This document shows, one piece after another, positions 8,378 through 18,741 of a stretch of DNA of 62,303 bases. The stretch comes from Comamonas aquatica NBRC 14918 (GTDB taxonomy: Bacteria; Pseudomonadota; Gammaproteobacteria; Burkholderiales; Burkholderiaceae_C). The notes beneath the pieces were generated by a model that searched no databases, was not told the DNA's origin, and was given only the letters and a program-made list of their open reading frames with translations. Each line of letters opens with the position of its first letter. The stretch's first letter is position 1. Location: contig NZ_BBJR01000028.1 in NCBI RefSeq assembly GCF_000739875.1, positions 1 to 62,303 of the forward strand, written 5' to 3'. Position numbers and translations under genes: made by a program.

Positions 8378-9922
8378 ATGCGCAACAACCAGCCTGTTTC
8401 ACAGAACGAGTTTGTGATTGCGGACAACGCGACGTTGATGTCCACCACCGACCCGCAAAGCCGCATCAACTACGCCAATGCGGCATTCATCCACGCCAGC
8501 GGCTTCACGCAGGAAGAGCTGGACCACCAGCCCCACAACCTGGTGCGCCACCCCGACATGCCGCCCGAGGCCTTCGCCGACCTGTGGGCCACGCTGAAGG
8601 CCGACGAGCCCTGGAGCGCCCTGATCAAGAACCGCCGCAAGAACGGCGATTTCTACTGGGTCCGTGCGAATGCCGTGCCCATCGTGCGCGACGGCGTGAC
8701 CAAGGGCTACATGTCGGTGCGCACCAAGGCCGACCGGCAGCAGATCGAGCAGGCCGAGGCCTTGTACAGCGCCATGCGCCAGGGCCAGGCCAAGGGGGTG
8801 CGCCTGCACAAGGGCATCCTGGTGCGCACCGGCCTGGGCGTGCTGCTGTCACTGGGCAAGCTGATGTCCGTGCGCACCCGGGTGCGCCTGAACATGCTGG
8901 GGCTGTGCGCGCTGAGCCTGCTGGGGCTGGCGCTGCTGGAAGGTGTGCACCCCTTCAACTGGCCTATTGCCGGTATGCTGGTGGCCGCTTGTGCCCTGGG
9001 CTGCGTGCTGCTGGAGTTCCAGTTCGCACGACCCATCGAGCAGCTGCGCCAGCAGGCGCTGGATGTGGCCACGGGCAACAACCGCAACGCCCTGCCCGTG
9101 GACCGGGTCGACGAGATCGGCATGACCATGCGCACCATCAGCCAGCTGGGACTGATGTTCCGCTGGCTGATCGATGACGTCAGCCAGCAGGTGATCAACG
9201 TGCGCTCGGCAGTGGAGGAAATTGCCAAGGGCAATATGGACCTGAGCGAGCGCACCGAGCGCTCGGCCGCCAGCGTGCAGCAGACGGCCTCTTTCATGGA
9301 GCAGATGACCAGCACCGTGGAGCAGAACGCCGGCACCTCGGCCCAGGCCGCCCAGCTGGCCCAGCAATCCACCCAGACGGCGCACCAGGGCGGCGATGCC
9401 ATGCACAAGGTGACGGATGTGATGGCCGAGATCGCCAACAGCTCCAGCCGCATGAACGACATCATCGGCACCATCGACTCGATCGCCTTTCAGACCAACA
9501 TCCTGGCGCTGAATGCCGCCGTCGAAGCGGCCCGCGCCGGCGACCAGGGGCGTGGCTTTGCCGTGGTGGCCGCCGAGGTGCGCGCCCTGGCCCAGCGCAG
9601 CGCCACGGCCGCCAAGGAGATCAAGGTGCTGATCACGGCCTGCGTCGACAAGGTGCAAACCGGGGGCCACATGGTGGCCGCCACCCAGACCGAGATCGAA
9701 ACCATGGTGCAGCAGGTCCAGCAGGTGTCCATCCTGATCGCCGACATCAGCGCGGCCACGCGCGAGCAGCGCGACGGCATCATGCAGGCCAGCGAGGCCG
9801 TGGGGCAGATGGACTCAGCGACCCAGCAAAATGCCGCCCTGGTCGAGCAAAGTGCCGCCGCCGCGCAGAGCCTGGAGACGCAGACCCAGCGCCTGGTCGA
9901 GGCGGTCCGCGTCTTCCATTGA
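8378..9922 (+). CDS. Methyl-accepting chemotaxis protein with N-terminal PAS domain (Aer-like)
   Basis: This is a 514-residue energy or redox-type chemoreceptor. Residues 10-115 form a PAS domain with the typical Aer-like stretch ([20 protein letters not shown], then [12 protein letters not shown]), and there is no periplasmic sensor. Two hydrophobic segments at about 171-187 and 195-213 form a membrane hairpin, followed by a HAMP-like linker. The highly conserved signalling tip ([21 protein letters not shown]) lies near 368-388. The ribosome binding site AGGAG sits seven bases before the ATG. It signals to CheW/CheA, which are not in this window. In family members the PAS domain often binds FAD or haem; which one applies here is not visible. 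Confidence 0.92.
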   Translation: MRNNQPVSQNEFVIADNATLMSTTDPQSRINYANAAFIHASGFTQEELDHQPHNLVRHPDMPPEAFADLWATLKADEPWSALIKNRRKNGDFYWVRANAVPIVRDGVTKGYMSVRTKADRQQIEQAEALYSAMRQGQAKGVRLHKGILVRTGLGVLLSLGKLMSVRTRVRLNMLGLCALSLLGLALLEGVHPFNWPIAGMLVAACALGCVLLEFQFARPIEQLRQQALDVATGNNRNALPVDRVDEIGMTMRTISQLGLMFRWLIDDVSQQVINVRSAVEEIAKGNMDLSERTERSAASVQQTASFMEQMTSTVEQNAGTSAQAAQLAQQSTQTAHQGGDAMHKVTDVMAEIANSSSRMNDIIGTIDSIAFQTNILALNAAVEAARAGDQGRGFAVVAAEVRALAQRSATAAKEIKVLITACVDKVQTGGHMVAATQTEIETMVQQVQQVSILIADISAATREQRDGIMQASEAVGQMDSATQQNAALVEQSAAAAQSLETQTQRLVEAVRVFH

Positions 9923-9952
9923 GCACGGCCCGCCGCCGGCGGGCCTTGTGCC

Positions 9953-10576
9953 TCAGCCGTGCGGCACCAGCAGGGGGTACAGCGACAGCAGCAGCAAGGC
10001 CGCCATCACGCCGTTGAACACCTGCAGCGCGCGCGGCGACTGCATCCAGCGGCCGATCACCGTGCCAAACAGCGTCCACACGCTGATGCACGGAAAGTTC
10101 ACCACCAGCATCACCAGCGTGCCCAGCAACAAACTGGGCCAGTAGCTGCTGGGGGTGGTGTAGGCCGCCACCACGCCCACAGACATCAGCCACGCCTTGG
10201 GGTTGACCCACTGGAACGCCGCCGCCTGCCAGAAACCGAAGGGCTTGCCCTTGGCATCGGCCGTGCCCGCCTGGCCCGATGTGGCGATCTTCCAGGCCAG
10301 CCAGACCAGGTAGGCCGCGCCCAGGTACTGCAGCACCGTGTACAGCTGCGGCAGCTGCTCGAACAGCGCGCCCAGCCCAGCGCCCACCAGGAACAGCATC
10401 AGCGAACACCCGACGGTGATCCCCAGCATGTGCGGCATGCTGCGCTGGTAGCCGAAGTTGGCCCCCGAAGCGGTCAGCATCACATTGTTGGGGCCCGGCG
10501 TGATGGAGCTGACAAAGATGAACGTGGCCAGCGGCAACAGCATGGAACCGGTGGACACATCGAGCGCGAGATTCAT
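9953..10576 (-). CDS. LysE/RhtB-family amino-acid exporter
   Basis: This 207-residue inner-membrane protein has about six hydrophobic segments and the family signature TPGPNNVML near residue 30, followed by GxxxGxxxG-type spacing (HMLGITVGCSLM). RhtB/LysE proteins export amino acids. I chose the ATG at 10576 because AAGAAGG lies eight bases upstream; an in-frame GTG at 10585 abuts that site. The gene is divergent from a MocR-type regulator with a shared 99-base control region, so the regulator probably controls it. The exported compound is unknown. Confidence 0.88.
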   Translation of the reverse strand: MNLALDVSTGSMLLPLATFIFVSSITPGPNNVMLTASGANFGYQRSMPHMLGITVGCSLMLFLVGAGLGALFEQLPQLYTVLQYLGAAYLVWLAWKIATSGQAGTADAKGKPFGFWQAAAFQWVNPKAWLMSVGVVAAYTTPSSYWPSLLLGTLVMLVVNFPCISVWTLFGTVIGRWMQSPRALQVFNGVMAALLLLSLYPLLVPHG

Positions 10577-10634
10577 GGCGAGCACCTTCTTGGAGGTTGG
10601 AAATCAAGGCTTGCATGCTACGGCGCTTTACCAG

Positions 10635-10676
10635 TACAGTACCAATACAGTTCACCAGCTCACTACACCCACTGTA
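10635..10676. promoter_or_regulatory. Putative MocR operator (TACAGT repeats)
   Basis: TACAGT occurs at 10635-10640 and again at 10646-10651, exactly 11 bases (one helical turn) apart. Its inverse ACTGTA lies at 10671-10676, ending on the first base of the regulator's ATG. Direct repeats one turn apart plus an inverted half-site between divergent genes are typical of MocR regulators. Confidence 0.5.
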
Positions 10677-12160
10677 TGGATCCAAACACCCGGCCAGTTC
10701 GCAGCAGCAGCACCCCGGCCCGCGCCCTCAGCGCCAACGACCTGGGCTGGCACCCCCAACGTGGCCATGGCCTGCCGCCGCTGGTCGACCAGCTGGTCCA
10801 GCACTGCGAGCAACTGCTGCGCAGCCACAGCCTGCGCGCGGGTTCGCGCCTGCCCTCGGTGCGGCAACTGGCCGATGGCAGCGGCGTCAGCCGCGACACC
10901 ATCGTCCAGGCCTACGACCGGCTGGTGGCCCAGGGCCTGGTCGGCTCGCGCCCCGGGGCCGGCTTTTTTGTCAGCGCCCAGCGCAGCCCCACGCTGCGCC
11001 GGGCCGCAACCAGCGCCACGCCCACGCTGTCGGCCGACAAGGCGTTCGACACCCCGTTCCTGCTGCGCAGCATGTTCCGCACCCAGGACGACGTGCGCTT
11101 TGATGGCAGCACCGGCCTGCTGCCCCACAGCTGGATGGACCACGGCATGCTGAATGCCGCCGTGCGCGCCGTGGGCCGCAGCGCGGGCGCGCAGCTGCTG
11201 GGCTATGGCGCGCCGCAGGGCTATGCGCCGCTGCGCCAGCAACTGGCGGCCTACCTGCTGACCCAGGGCGTGGCGGTCGACCCCGAGCAGGAGCTGATGA
11301 CCGTCACCGGCGTCACCCAGGGCATGGACCTGGTGCTGCGCAGCCTGCTGCGCGCCGGCGACACCGTGCTGGTGGAGGACCCGACCTGGTTCATGGTGTT
11401 CGGGCTGCTGCGCTCCATCGGCGTGCAGGTGCTGCCGGTGCCGCGCCGGCGCGACGGACCGGACATGGAGGTGCTGGAGCGCCTGGCGCGCACCCACCGC
11501 CCCAAGCTGTTCATCACCAACACCGCCGTGCACAACCCCACGGGCTTCAGCCTGACGCTGGCCGCCGCGCACGATGTGCTGCGCGTGGCCGAGCAGCAGG
11601 ACTTCCTGATCCTCGAAGACGACACCTATGCCGACTTCCACCCCGGCCAGCCGGTGCGCCTGGCCACGCTGGACCGGTTGCGCCGCGTCATCCTGATCGG
11701 CGGTTTCTCCAAGACCCTGGCCGGCAGCCTGCGCGTGGGCTACCTGGCCGCGGCCCCCGAGCGCCTGCGCGCCCTGACCGATGCCAAGCTGCTCAGCGGC
11801 CTGACCAGCCCGGAGCTGGGCGAGCGCGTGGTCCACCGCATCCTGGCCGAAGGCCAGTACCGCAAGCACGTGCTGCGCCTGCGCGAACGCCTGGACAGCA
11901 CGCGCCACCGCTGCCTGCGCCTGGTGGAAAGCCTGGGGCTGCGACTGCACCAGGAGCCGCTGGCCGGCATGTTCGTCTGGGTGGACACCGGGCAAGACAC
12001 CGAAGTGCTGGCCCGCAAGGCCGCCGTACAGGGGCTGCTGCTGGCGCCGGGGGTGCTGTTTTCGGCCGACCAGCAGCCGTCGACCATGCTGCGCCTGCCG
12101 GTCTCACTGGCGGACGAGCCGGCCACCTTGCAGGTCCTCAGCGCCCTGCTATCCCAATAA
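10676..12160 (+). CDS. MocR-type transcriptional regulator (GntR winged helix fused to aminotransferase fold)
   Basis: The 494-residue protein joins a GntR winged helix (about residues 25-95, SRLPSVRQLADGSGVSRDT) to a class I/II aminotransferase-like domain (about 110-490). The PLP-binding lysine is Lys346 in GGFSKTLAG, with the cofactor-ring motif NTAVHNPTG and LEDDTYADF ahead of it. MocR proteins sense an amino acid or PLP derivative with the aminotransferase fold and usually regulate a divergent gene, here the LysE-type exporter. The start MDPNTRP fits the operator layout. Whether it also has catalytic activity is unknown. Confidence 0.92.
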   Translation: MDPNTRPVRSSSTPARALSANDLGWHPQRGHGLPPLVDQLVQHCEQLLRSHSLRAGSRLPSVRQLADGSGVSRDTIVQAYDRLVAQGLVGSRPGAGFFVSAQRSPTLRRAATSATPTLSADKAFDTPFLLRSMFRTQDDVRFDGSTGLLPHSWMDHGMLNAAVRAVGRSAGAQLLGYGAPQGYAPLRQQLAAYLLTQGVAVDPEQELMTVTGVTQGMDLVLRSLLRAGDTVLVEDPTWFMVFGLLRSIGVQVLPVPRRRDGPDMEVLERLARTHRPKLFITNTAVHNPTGFSLTLAAAHDVLRVAEQQDFLILEDDTYADFHPGQPVRLATLDRLRRVILIGGFSKTLAGSLRVGYLAAAPERLRALTDAKLLSGLTSPELGERVVHRILAEGQYRKHVLRLRERLDSTRHRCLRLVESLGLRLHQEPLAGMFVWVDTGQDTEVLARKAAVQGLLLAPGVLFSADQQPSTMLRLPVSLADEPATLQVLSALLSQ

Positions 12161-12164
12161 GCCT

Positions 12165-12213
12165 TAAAACAGGCTCTGACGCTTGCTGCACAAGCGCCAG
12201 CAGCTATGGTTTT
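12165..12213 (-). repeat. Dispersed palindromic repeat, copy 2 (reverse)
   Basis: GGCTCTGACGCTTGCTGCACAAGCGCCAGCAGCTATGGTTTT is the reverse-complement form of the copy at 261-310. It sits just after the MocR gene, within the leader of the next chemoreceptor gene. Confidence 0.75.
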
Positions 12214-12356
12214 CGCTAGCACCAGCGTCGCACTGCGGTGGCAGACGGCCGATCAAACGGGACAAATCCGCGCTTCTCGCGCCACCGCCGGGGTTGCGGG
12301 CAGCGCCTAATAGCGCTTACTCACGTTCCACACCACAACCACGGGAAGTCACCTGC

Positions 12357-14027
12357 ATGGGACTCAACAACCTCAAAATTGGCCGCCGCCTGGCGCTGTC
12401 CTTCGGCCTGGTTCTGCTGATCACTGCCACGATTGCGGGCCTGGGCATCTGGCGCCTGCAAACCCTGGGCCAGGCCATGGACCAATTGACCCGCGAAGAC
12501 AGCCAGCGCCTGCAGGCCACCAACGAATGGCGCCAGGGCATCGAGTTGAACTGGATGCGCACCCGCGCCGCCATCCTGAGCCCGGACGCCCACCACTTTG
12601 CAGAGCTACAAAAGGAGATGGCCGACACCTCGAAGTCGGTCGATCAGCTGCGCACCACCATCGAAGGCCTGATCCGCACCGAGGCAGGGCGCCAGTTGGT
12701 GGTCAACATCGACAAGGCGCGTGCCGCCTACCGTGATCCCCGGGCCGAGCTGCTCAAGCGCCGCGCCGCGGGCGAGGACGTGTCCGCCGCCCTGGACCAG
12801 CAGCTGGTGCCGCTGGCCGAGGCCTACAACCAGTCCATCCGCCAGTTCGAGCAGCGCCAGCAGATGCTGTACGAACAGACCCGCGACGCCGCCACGGGGC
12901 AGGTCCATCAGAGCCAATGGATCATACTGGTCTGCACCGCCATCGCCCTGCTGACCGGCGGCGTGGCCGCCTGGCTGCTCAGCCGTTCCGTCACCGGCCC
13001 TCTGCAACTGGCCGTGCGCAGCGCCGAGCAGATTGCCGTGGGCGACCTGACGCAATCCATCGCGGTCCAGGGCCGCGACGAGACCGCCGCCCTGCTGGGC
13101 GCCCTGCAGCACATGCAGACGCGGCTGGCCGAGGTGGTCTCCGGCGTGCGCAGCAATGCCGAGAGCGTGGCCACGGCCAGCGCACAAATTGCACAGGGCA
13201 ACAGCGACCTGTCCAGCCGCACCGAAAGCCAGGCCAGCGCACTGGAAGAGACCGCCGCGTCCATGGAGCAGCTGGGCACCACCGTGCGCCAGAATGCCGA
13301 CAACGCCCGCCAGGCCAACCAGCTGGCCTTGACCGCCTCCACCGTGGCCGCCCAAGGCGGCGAGGTGGTGACCCAGGTGGTGCACACAATGCGCGGCATC
13401 AATGACAGCAGCCGCAAGATTGCCGACATCATCGGCGTCATCGACAGCATTGCCTTCCAGACCAACATCCTGGCGCTGAACGCGGCGGTGGAAGCTGCGC
13501 GCGCTGGCGAGCAAGGCCGTGGCTTTGCCGTGGTGGCCAGCGAAGTGCGCAGCCTGGCACAGCGCAGCGCCGATGCCGCCAAGGAAATCAAGCAGCTGAT
13601 CACAGCCAGCGTCAATCAGGTGGACCAGGGCACGCAACTGGTGGACCAGGCCGGCACCACCATGACCCAGGTGGTCAGCGCGATTGGCCGCGTCACCGAC
13701 ATCATGGGCGAGATCAGCGCCGCCAGTACCGAGCAAAGCCAGGGCGTGGCCCAGGTGGGCGAAGCCGTCACGCAGATGGACCAGGCCACCCAGCAAAATG
13801 CCGCCCTGGTGGAGGAAAGCGCCGCCGCCGCCAGCAGCCTGAACAGCCAGGCCACGCAGCTGGTCAACGCAGTGGCGGTGTTCCGCCTGCCCGGCCAGGC
13901 CCAGCGGGCCACCCACCAGACCGTGGCCACCGCGCAGGGCCATCGCCCGCAGGCTCAGCGCACGGCACCGGCCGCCCTGGGCCACAGCGCCACGCCCGCC
14001 CACAGCGCCGACTGGCACGAGGCCTGA
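12357..14027 (+). CDS. Methyl-accepting chemotaxis protein (four-helix-bundle sensor)
   Basis: This 556-residue Tsr/Tar-type receptor has a first membrane segment at about residues 12-32, a periplasmic helical sensor (about 33-188, four-helix-bundle type), a second membrane segment at about 189-208, a HAMP domain, and the signalling tip [22 protein letters not shown] near 363-384. The methylation helices contain the usual Gln/Glu pairs. The tail after residue 520 is Ala/His/Pro-rich and ends in ADWHEA, which could act as a C-terminal docking peptide, although it is not the classic NWETF. The start [12 protein letters not shown] is the typical beginning in this family. The ligand is unknown. 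Confidence 0.92.
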   Translation: MGLNNLKIGRRLALSFGLVLLITATIAGLGIWRLQTLGQAMDQLTREDSQRLQATNEWRQGIELNWMRTRAAILSPDAHHFAELQKEMADTSKSVDQLRTTIEGLIRTEAGRQLVVNIDKARAAYRDPRAELLKRRAAGEDVSAALDQQLVPLAEAYNQSIRQFEQRQQMLYEQTRDAATGQVHQSQWIILVCTAIALLTGGVAAWLLSRSVTGPLQLAVRSAEQIAVGDLTQSIAVQGRDETAALLGALQHMQTRLAEVVSGVRSNAESVATASAQIAQGNSDLSSRTESQASALEETAASMEQLGTTVRQNADNARQANQLALTASTVAAQGGEVVTQVVHTMRGINDSSRKIADIIGVIDSIAFQTNILALNAAVEAARAGEQGRGFAVVASEVRSLAQRSADAAKEIKQLITASVNQVDQGTQLVDQAGTTMTQVVSAIGRVTDIMGEISAASTEQSQGVAQVGEAVTQMDQATQQNAALVEESAAAASSLNSQATQLVNAVAVFRLPGQAQRATHQTVATAQGHRPQAQRTAPAALGHSATPAHSADWHEA

Positions 14028-14095
14028 ACCACGGCCGGCCGGCCCGCCCGCTACAGCGCCCTCACGCGGTCGCGGCCCGGCGGGCCCTGCCGGCG

Positions 14096-14542
14096 TTAAG
14101 CGTCCTGGCGGCTGCCGCGTGCGGCGGCGGGAATGCCACGCGCCATGCGCGCGTGGTACACGGTCAGGCGCGACAGCCCCAGCTGCTGCGCCACCTTGGC
14201 GTCCGAGGCCGTGCCCAGCAGGGCCACGGCCTGCGGGGTCCAGGCAAAGCCCGCACCCTGCTGCTCGGACCGCGAGGCCACGCCCAGCTGCTGGCGCCTG
14301 GCCACCACACTCGCCTTGCTCAGCCCCCAGCGCCGCGCCAGCTCGGCATCGCTGTCGGTGCCCAGGGCGGCCTCCATCTCGGGCGTCCACTGCACATGGC
14401 CGAAGGCCGGAATGCCCAGGGCGTTGCGCTTGAGGTTCACGGTCTTGGCCGTGGTGCCCCAACGTTCGGCCAGCACGGCATCCTTGTCGGTGCCCAGCTG
14501 CGCCAGCATCGCGTCCGTCCATTCCAAGGCGGCTTTGCCCAT
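14096..14542 (-). CDS. Small protein made of three tandem helix-turn-helix repeats
   Basis: The 148-residue product consists almost entirely of three related units at residues 8-44, 52-88 and 101-137. Each begins with W-T, continues with A-L-G-T-x-x-D-A-x-(L/V)-A, and ends in R-x-x-L/R-G. Each looks like a homeodomain-like helix-turn-helix. The tail is basic and Arg-rich. The ATG at 14542 has AGAGGAAA upstream and is preferred over a longer start. Three tandem DNA-binding units suggest a sequence-specific or architectural DNA-binding protein. I do not know a named family for it. It stands alone between the receptor gene and a repeat. Confidence 0.75.
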   Translation of the reverse strand: MGKAALEWTDAMLAQLGTDKDAVLAERWGTTAKTVNLKRNALGIPAFGHVQWTPEMEAALGTDSDAELARRWGLSKASVVARRQQLGVASRSEQQGAGFAWTPQAVALLGTASDAKVAQQLGLSRLTVYHARMARGIPAAARGSRQDA

Positions 14543-14570
14543 GGCTTTCCTCTTTGACCCATCACAAGCC

Positions 14571-14621
14571 CAATCGGGCTCCAACGCTGATGCAGCAAGC
14601 GCTGACAGCTACGAAAACAAT
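14571..14621 (-). repeat. Dispersed palindromic repeat, copy 3 (reverse)
   Basis: CAATCGGGCTCCAACGCTGATGCAGCAAGCGCTGACAGCTACGAAAACAAT is a well-preserved reverse copy with intact A/T edges. It lies upstream of the triple helix-turn-helix gene. Confidence 0.8.
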
Positions 14622-14740
14622 CTCTTGGCGGGGCGCATCCCGCCTGCCCCACCCGGGCCCGGCATGGCGCACGCCGCGCACGTGCACCGGCCGCCGCCAC
14701 CTGCCCCCTAGTGCGCCCCCGGCGCGGGGGCCGTGTGCCC

Positions 14741-15874
14741 TCAGTGCGTGTGGCCCCAGTAGATCAGGGCATCGCGCCCCTCGACCGACAGTGACACCGG
14801 CGCACCCACGGGCAGCAGCACCTTGGTGGCCACATGGCCGTACGGCAGGCCTTGCAGCACGGGAATGCGCAACTGGCTGCGCAGCCAGTCGATGACGCTT
14901 TGCAGCTTGTAGCCCTTGTCATGCGGGGTCAGCTTGAACTCGGTGAACTGGCCGAACACGATGGCCTTTTGCTGGGCCAGCACGCCGGCATGCAGCAGCT
15001 GGGTGAGCATGCGCTCGATCTTGTAGGGGTGCTCGCCCACGTCCTCCAGGAACAGGATGCCGCCCTGCACCTGCGGGAAATAGGGCGTACCCAGCAGCGA
15101 GACCAGCACGGCCAGGTTGCTGCCCCACAGGGTGGCGCCGCCATCGACGTAGAAATCCTCGGGCACAGCGCCCGCCGGCTGCTTGGGCATGCGCCAGCCG
15201 GCCCCTTCGCCATGGCCGTAGAGCAGGTCGTCAAAGCAGTCCTGCAGGATGTCGTCCACCCCGTCCTTCTGGCCAAAGTCGGCGATCAGCGCCGGACCGG
15301 CCCAGGTGGTGGCGCCGGTCTGCGCCAGCAAGGCGTTCTGGAAGGCGGTGAAGTCGCTCAAGCCGACGAACTGCGTGCCACGGGCAATGCTCTGGGCCAC
15401 GGCGGCGTAGTCGATGCCGGGCAGGATGCGCGTCAGCCCATAGCCACCGCGGCTGATCAGGGCCACATCGGCGCCGCTGGCGGCTGCGCGGTGGATGGCG
15501 GCGATACGCGTGGCGTCGTCACCGGCAAAGCGCAGGTGGCTGCTCAGCGCATCGGTGTCCACCTCGACCTCGTGGCCCTGGGCCTGCAGGCGCTTGATGG
15601 CGCGGCGGAACGCGGCCTTGTCGCGCACCGCGCCGGAGGGGGAGTAGACGTAGATGTGCTTGGGCCCGTGGCTGTGGTCGTGGCCGCAGCAGTCCTCGCC
15701 CGGGGCATGGTGGTGGTGGTCGTGGTCGCACTGCGCGCTGTGGGCATGGGCCTCGGCGTGGTCATGGCCGCAGCCCGCCTGCCCGCTGCAGCAGGCAGGG
15801 TCGTGATCGTGGTCGTGTGCGGGCGTGGCGGGGGTGTTCTTCTTGGTGGAATGCGCCAAAGCGTTCCATGCCAC
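14741..15874 (-). CDS. S66-family LD-carboxypeptidase/MccF-like with His/Cys-rich N-terminus
   Basis: S66 peptidases cleave the L,D-bond at the end of murein peptides (LdcA) or acyl-sulfamoyl adenylates (MccF). The catalytic triad can be seen: Ser173 in VGLSDFT, Glu277 in FLEDVGE and His347 in PYGHVATK, with the family's RGGYGLTRIL loop near 142-151. Residues 20-73 form an extension with 16 His and 6 Cys in 54 residues, unlike any catalytic part of S66 enzymes and resembling metal-binding tails. The start is uncertain: GTG at 15874 and TTG at 15862 are the in-frame options. It follows the tadA fusion gene on the same strand after 43 bases. No signal peptide is seen, so it is probably cytoplasmic. 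Confidence 0.82.
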   Translation of the reverse strand: MAWNALAHSTKKNTPATPAHDHDHDPACCSGQAGCGHDHAEAHAHSAQCDHDHHHHAPGEDCCGHDHSHGPKHIYVYSPSGAVRDKAAFRRAIKRLQAQGHEVEVDTDALSSHLRFAGDDATRIAAIHRAAASGADVALISRGGYGLTRILPGIDYAAVAQSIARGTQFVGLSDFTAFQNALLAQTGATTWAGPALIADFGQKDGVDDILQDCFDDLLYGHGEGAGWRMPKQPAGAVPEDFYVDGGATLWGSNLAVLVSLLGTPYFPQVQGGILFLEDVGEHPYKIERMLTQLLHAGVLAQQKAIVFGQFTEFKLTPHDKGYKLQSVIDWLRSQLRIPVLQGLPYGHVATKVLLPVGAPVSLSVEGRDALIYWGHTH

Positions 15875-15917
15875 CAGGGGGTGGCATGCTCCGTAGATGG
15901 GTTGGGGGTCGGTCTGG

Positions 15918-17327
<1,410 letters not shown>

Positions 17328-17351
17328 TTATCCCGTGGCCCGGGGCCGGGC

Positions 17352-18571
17352 TCAGCCCAGCAGCTTGATCAGCGTCTGCAGGAACACCGCATTCAGCAGG
17401 TCGATGAAGAAGGCCCCCACCATGGGCACGATCAGGAACGCCTTGTGCGATGGACCGTACTGGTTGGTGATGGCCTGCATATTGGCCACGGCCGTGGGCG
17501 TGGCGCCCATGCCGAAGCCGCAGTTGCCCGCGCACAGCACGGCGGCGTCGTAGTCGCGCCCCATGGCGCGGAAGGTCACGCCAGCCACGTAGACCAGCAT
17601 AGCCACCGTCTGCGCGGCCAGGATCACCACCAGGGGACCTGCCAGATCAGCCAGCTCCCACAGCTTGAGGGACAGCAAGGCGATCGCCAGATACAGGGAC
17701 AGCGCGCATTGCCGAACACATCGATGGCCCGGTCAAACACCTGGAAGCGGAACACATAGTCCAGCGTGTTGCGGATCAGCACCCCGCCAGCCAGTGCCCA
17801 GACGAAGGTCGGCAGCTGGAACGCCATGCCCGCGGTCACGCCCGTCATCAGCTGGGCGAAGGCCAGGCAGCCGGCAAACAGGGCCAGGGTTTCGATGGTC
17901 GCGTCGGTGGTGATCAGCCGCGTCTTGCGCGGCGACTCGAAGTTGTACGCTGCCGCATCCACCAGGCTGTCCGCACTGCCGGGCGCCGCGGGCGGGCCCT
18001 GCAGCTGGTGGCGCCGGATCAGCCACTTGGCCAGCGGCCCGCCGACCAGCCCGCCGATCACCAGGCCGAAGGTGGCACAGGCCATGCCCAGGGTCATGGC
18101 GCCTTGCACACCGTGTTCGCGCTCCAGCACGCTGCCCCAGGCCCCGGCGGTGCCGTGGCCGCCCAGCAAGGTCATGGAGCCGGCAATCAGCCCCACCAGC
18201 GGGTCCAGCCCCAGCAGGGTTGCCAGGCTGACCCCGACGGCGTTCTGCACCCCGATGAACACCGCAATCACCACCAGAAAAATGAGCAGTGCGCGCCCGC
18301 CTTCCTTGAGTTTGGAGAAGTTAGCACTCAGACCGATGGAGGAAAAGAACACCAGCATGAAGGCCGTCTGCAACTCGCCGTCGAAGCTCAGGCGGTAGCC
18401 CAGCACGGCATACAGCAGGTAGCACAGGGCCGCGGCCACCAAGCCGCCGGCCACGGGCTCCGGAATGTTGAAGTTGCGCAACCACCGCAGGTGCCCCACC
18501 AGCCACTTGCCCAGCAGCAAGACGATGACGGCACTAATCAGGGTGTAGTAGGTGTTGAAGTGCAGGTCCAT
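17352..18571 (-). pseudogene. gltS: Sodium/glutamate symporter GltS, frameshifted
   Basis: GltS imports glutamate with sodium through about ten membrane helices. From the ATG at 18571 (MDLHFNTYYTL) the frame reads typical GltS sequence (GGHGTAGAWG and others) down to FGNA near 17705. The family sequence then continues in another frame (LWELADLAGPLVVILAAQ) to the stop at 17352. The region between shows a net loss of one base at about 17697-17709 within a GCGCGC run. Both halves are otherwise well conserved, so this is either a recent frameshift or a sequencing error. The C-terminal part includes the conserved GMGATPTAVANMQ segment. The start has a GAGG sequence upstream. Confidence 0.88.
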
Positions 18572-18741
18572 GGCGGCCTCGACGGCAAAAAGATGCTGGG
18601 GAAAGTATACCCTCTCTGCCGCCCGTCGCGACAGCCCTGGCGCCAGGGCCCGCGTGCAGGTGGTGCTCGGGTCCGCGAAAGGCCACGGCAATACCCCCCG
18701 CCAGCCACCAACCAGGGCGGTGCGGGGATAATTCGCCCCCT

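Noticed and set aside
15656..15817. His-rich coding stretch considered as a nucleotide tandem repeat or sequencing artefact
   Set aside because: The codons for His and Asp vary and the frame continues into the conserved S66 domain, so it is a coding composition bias, not a simple repeat.
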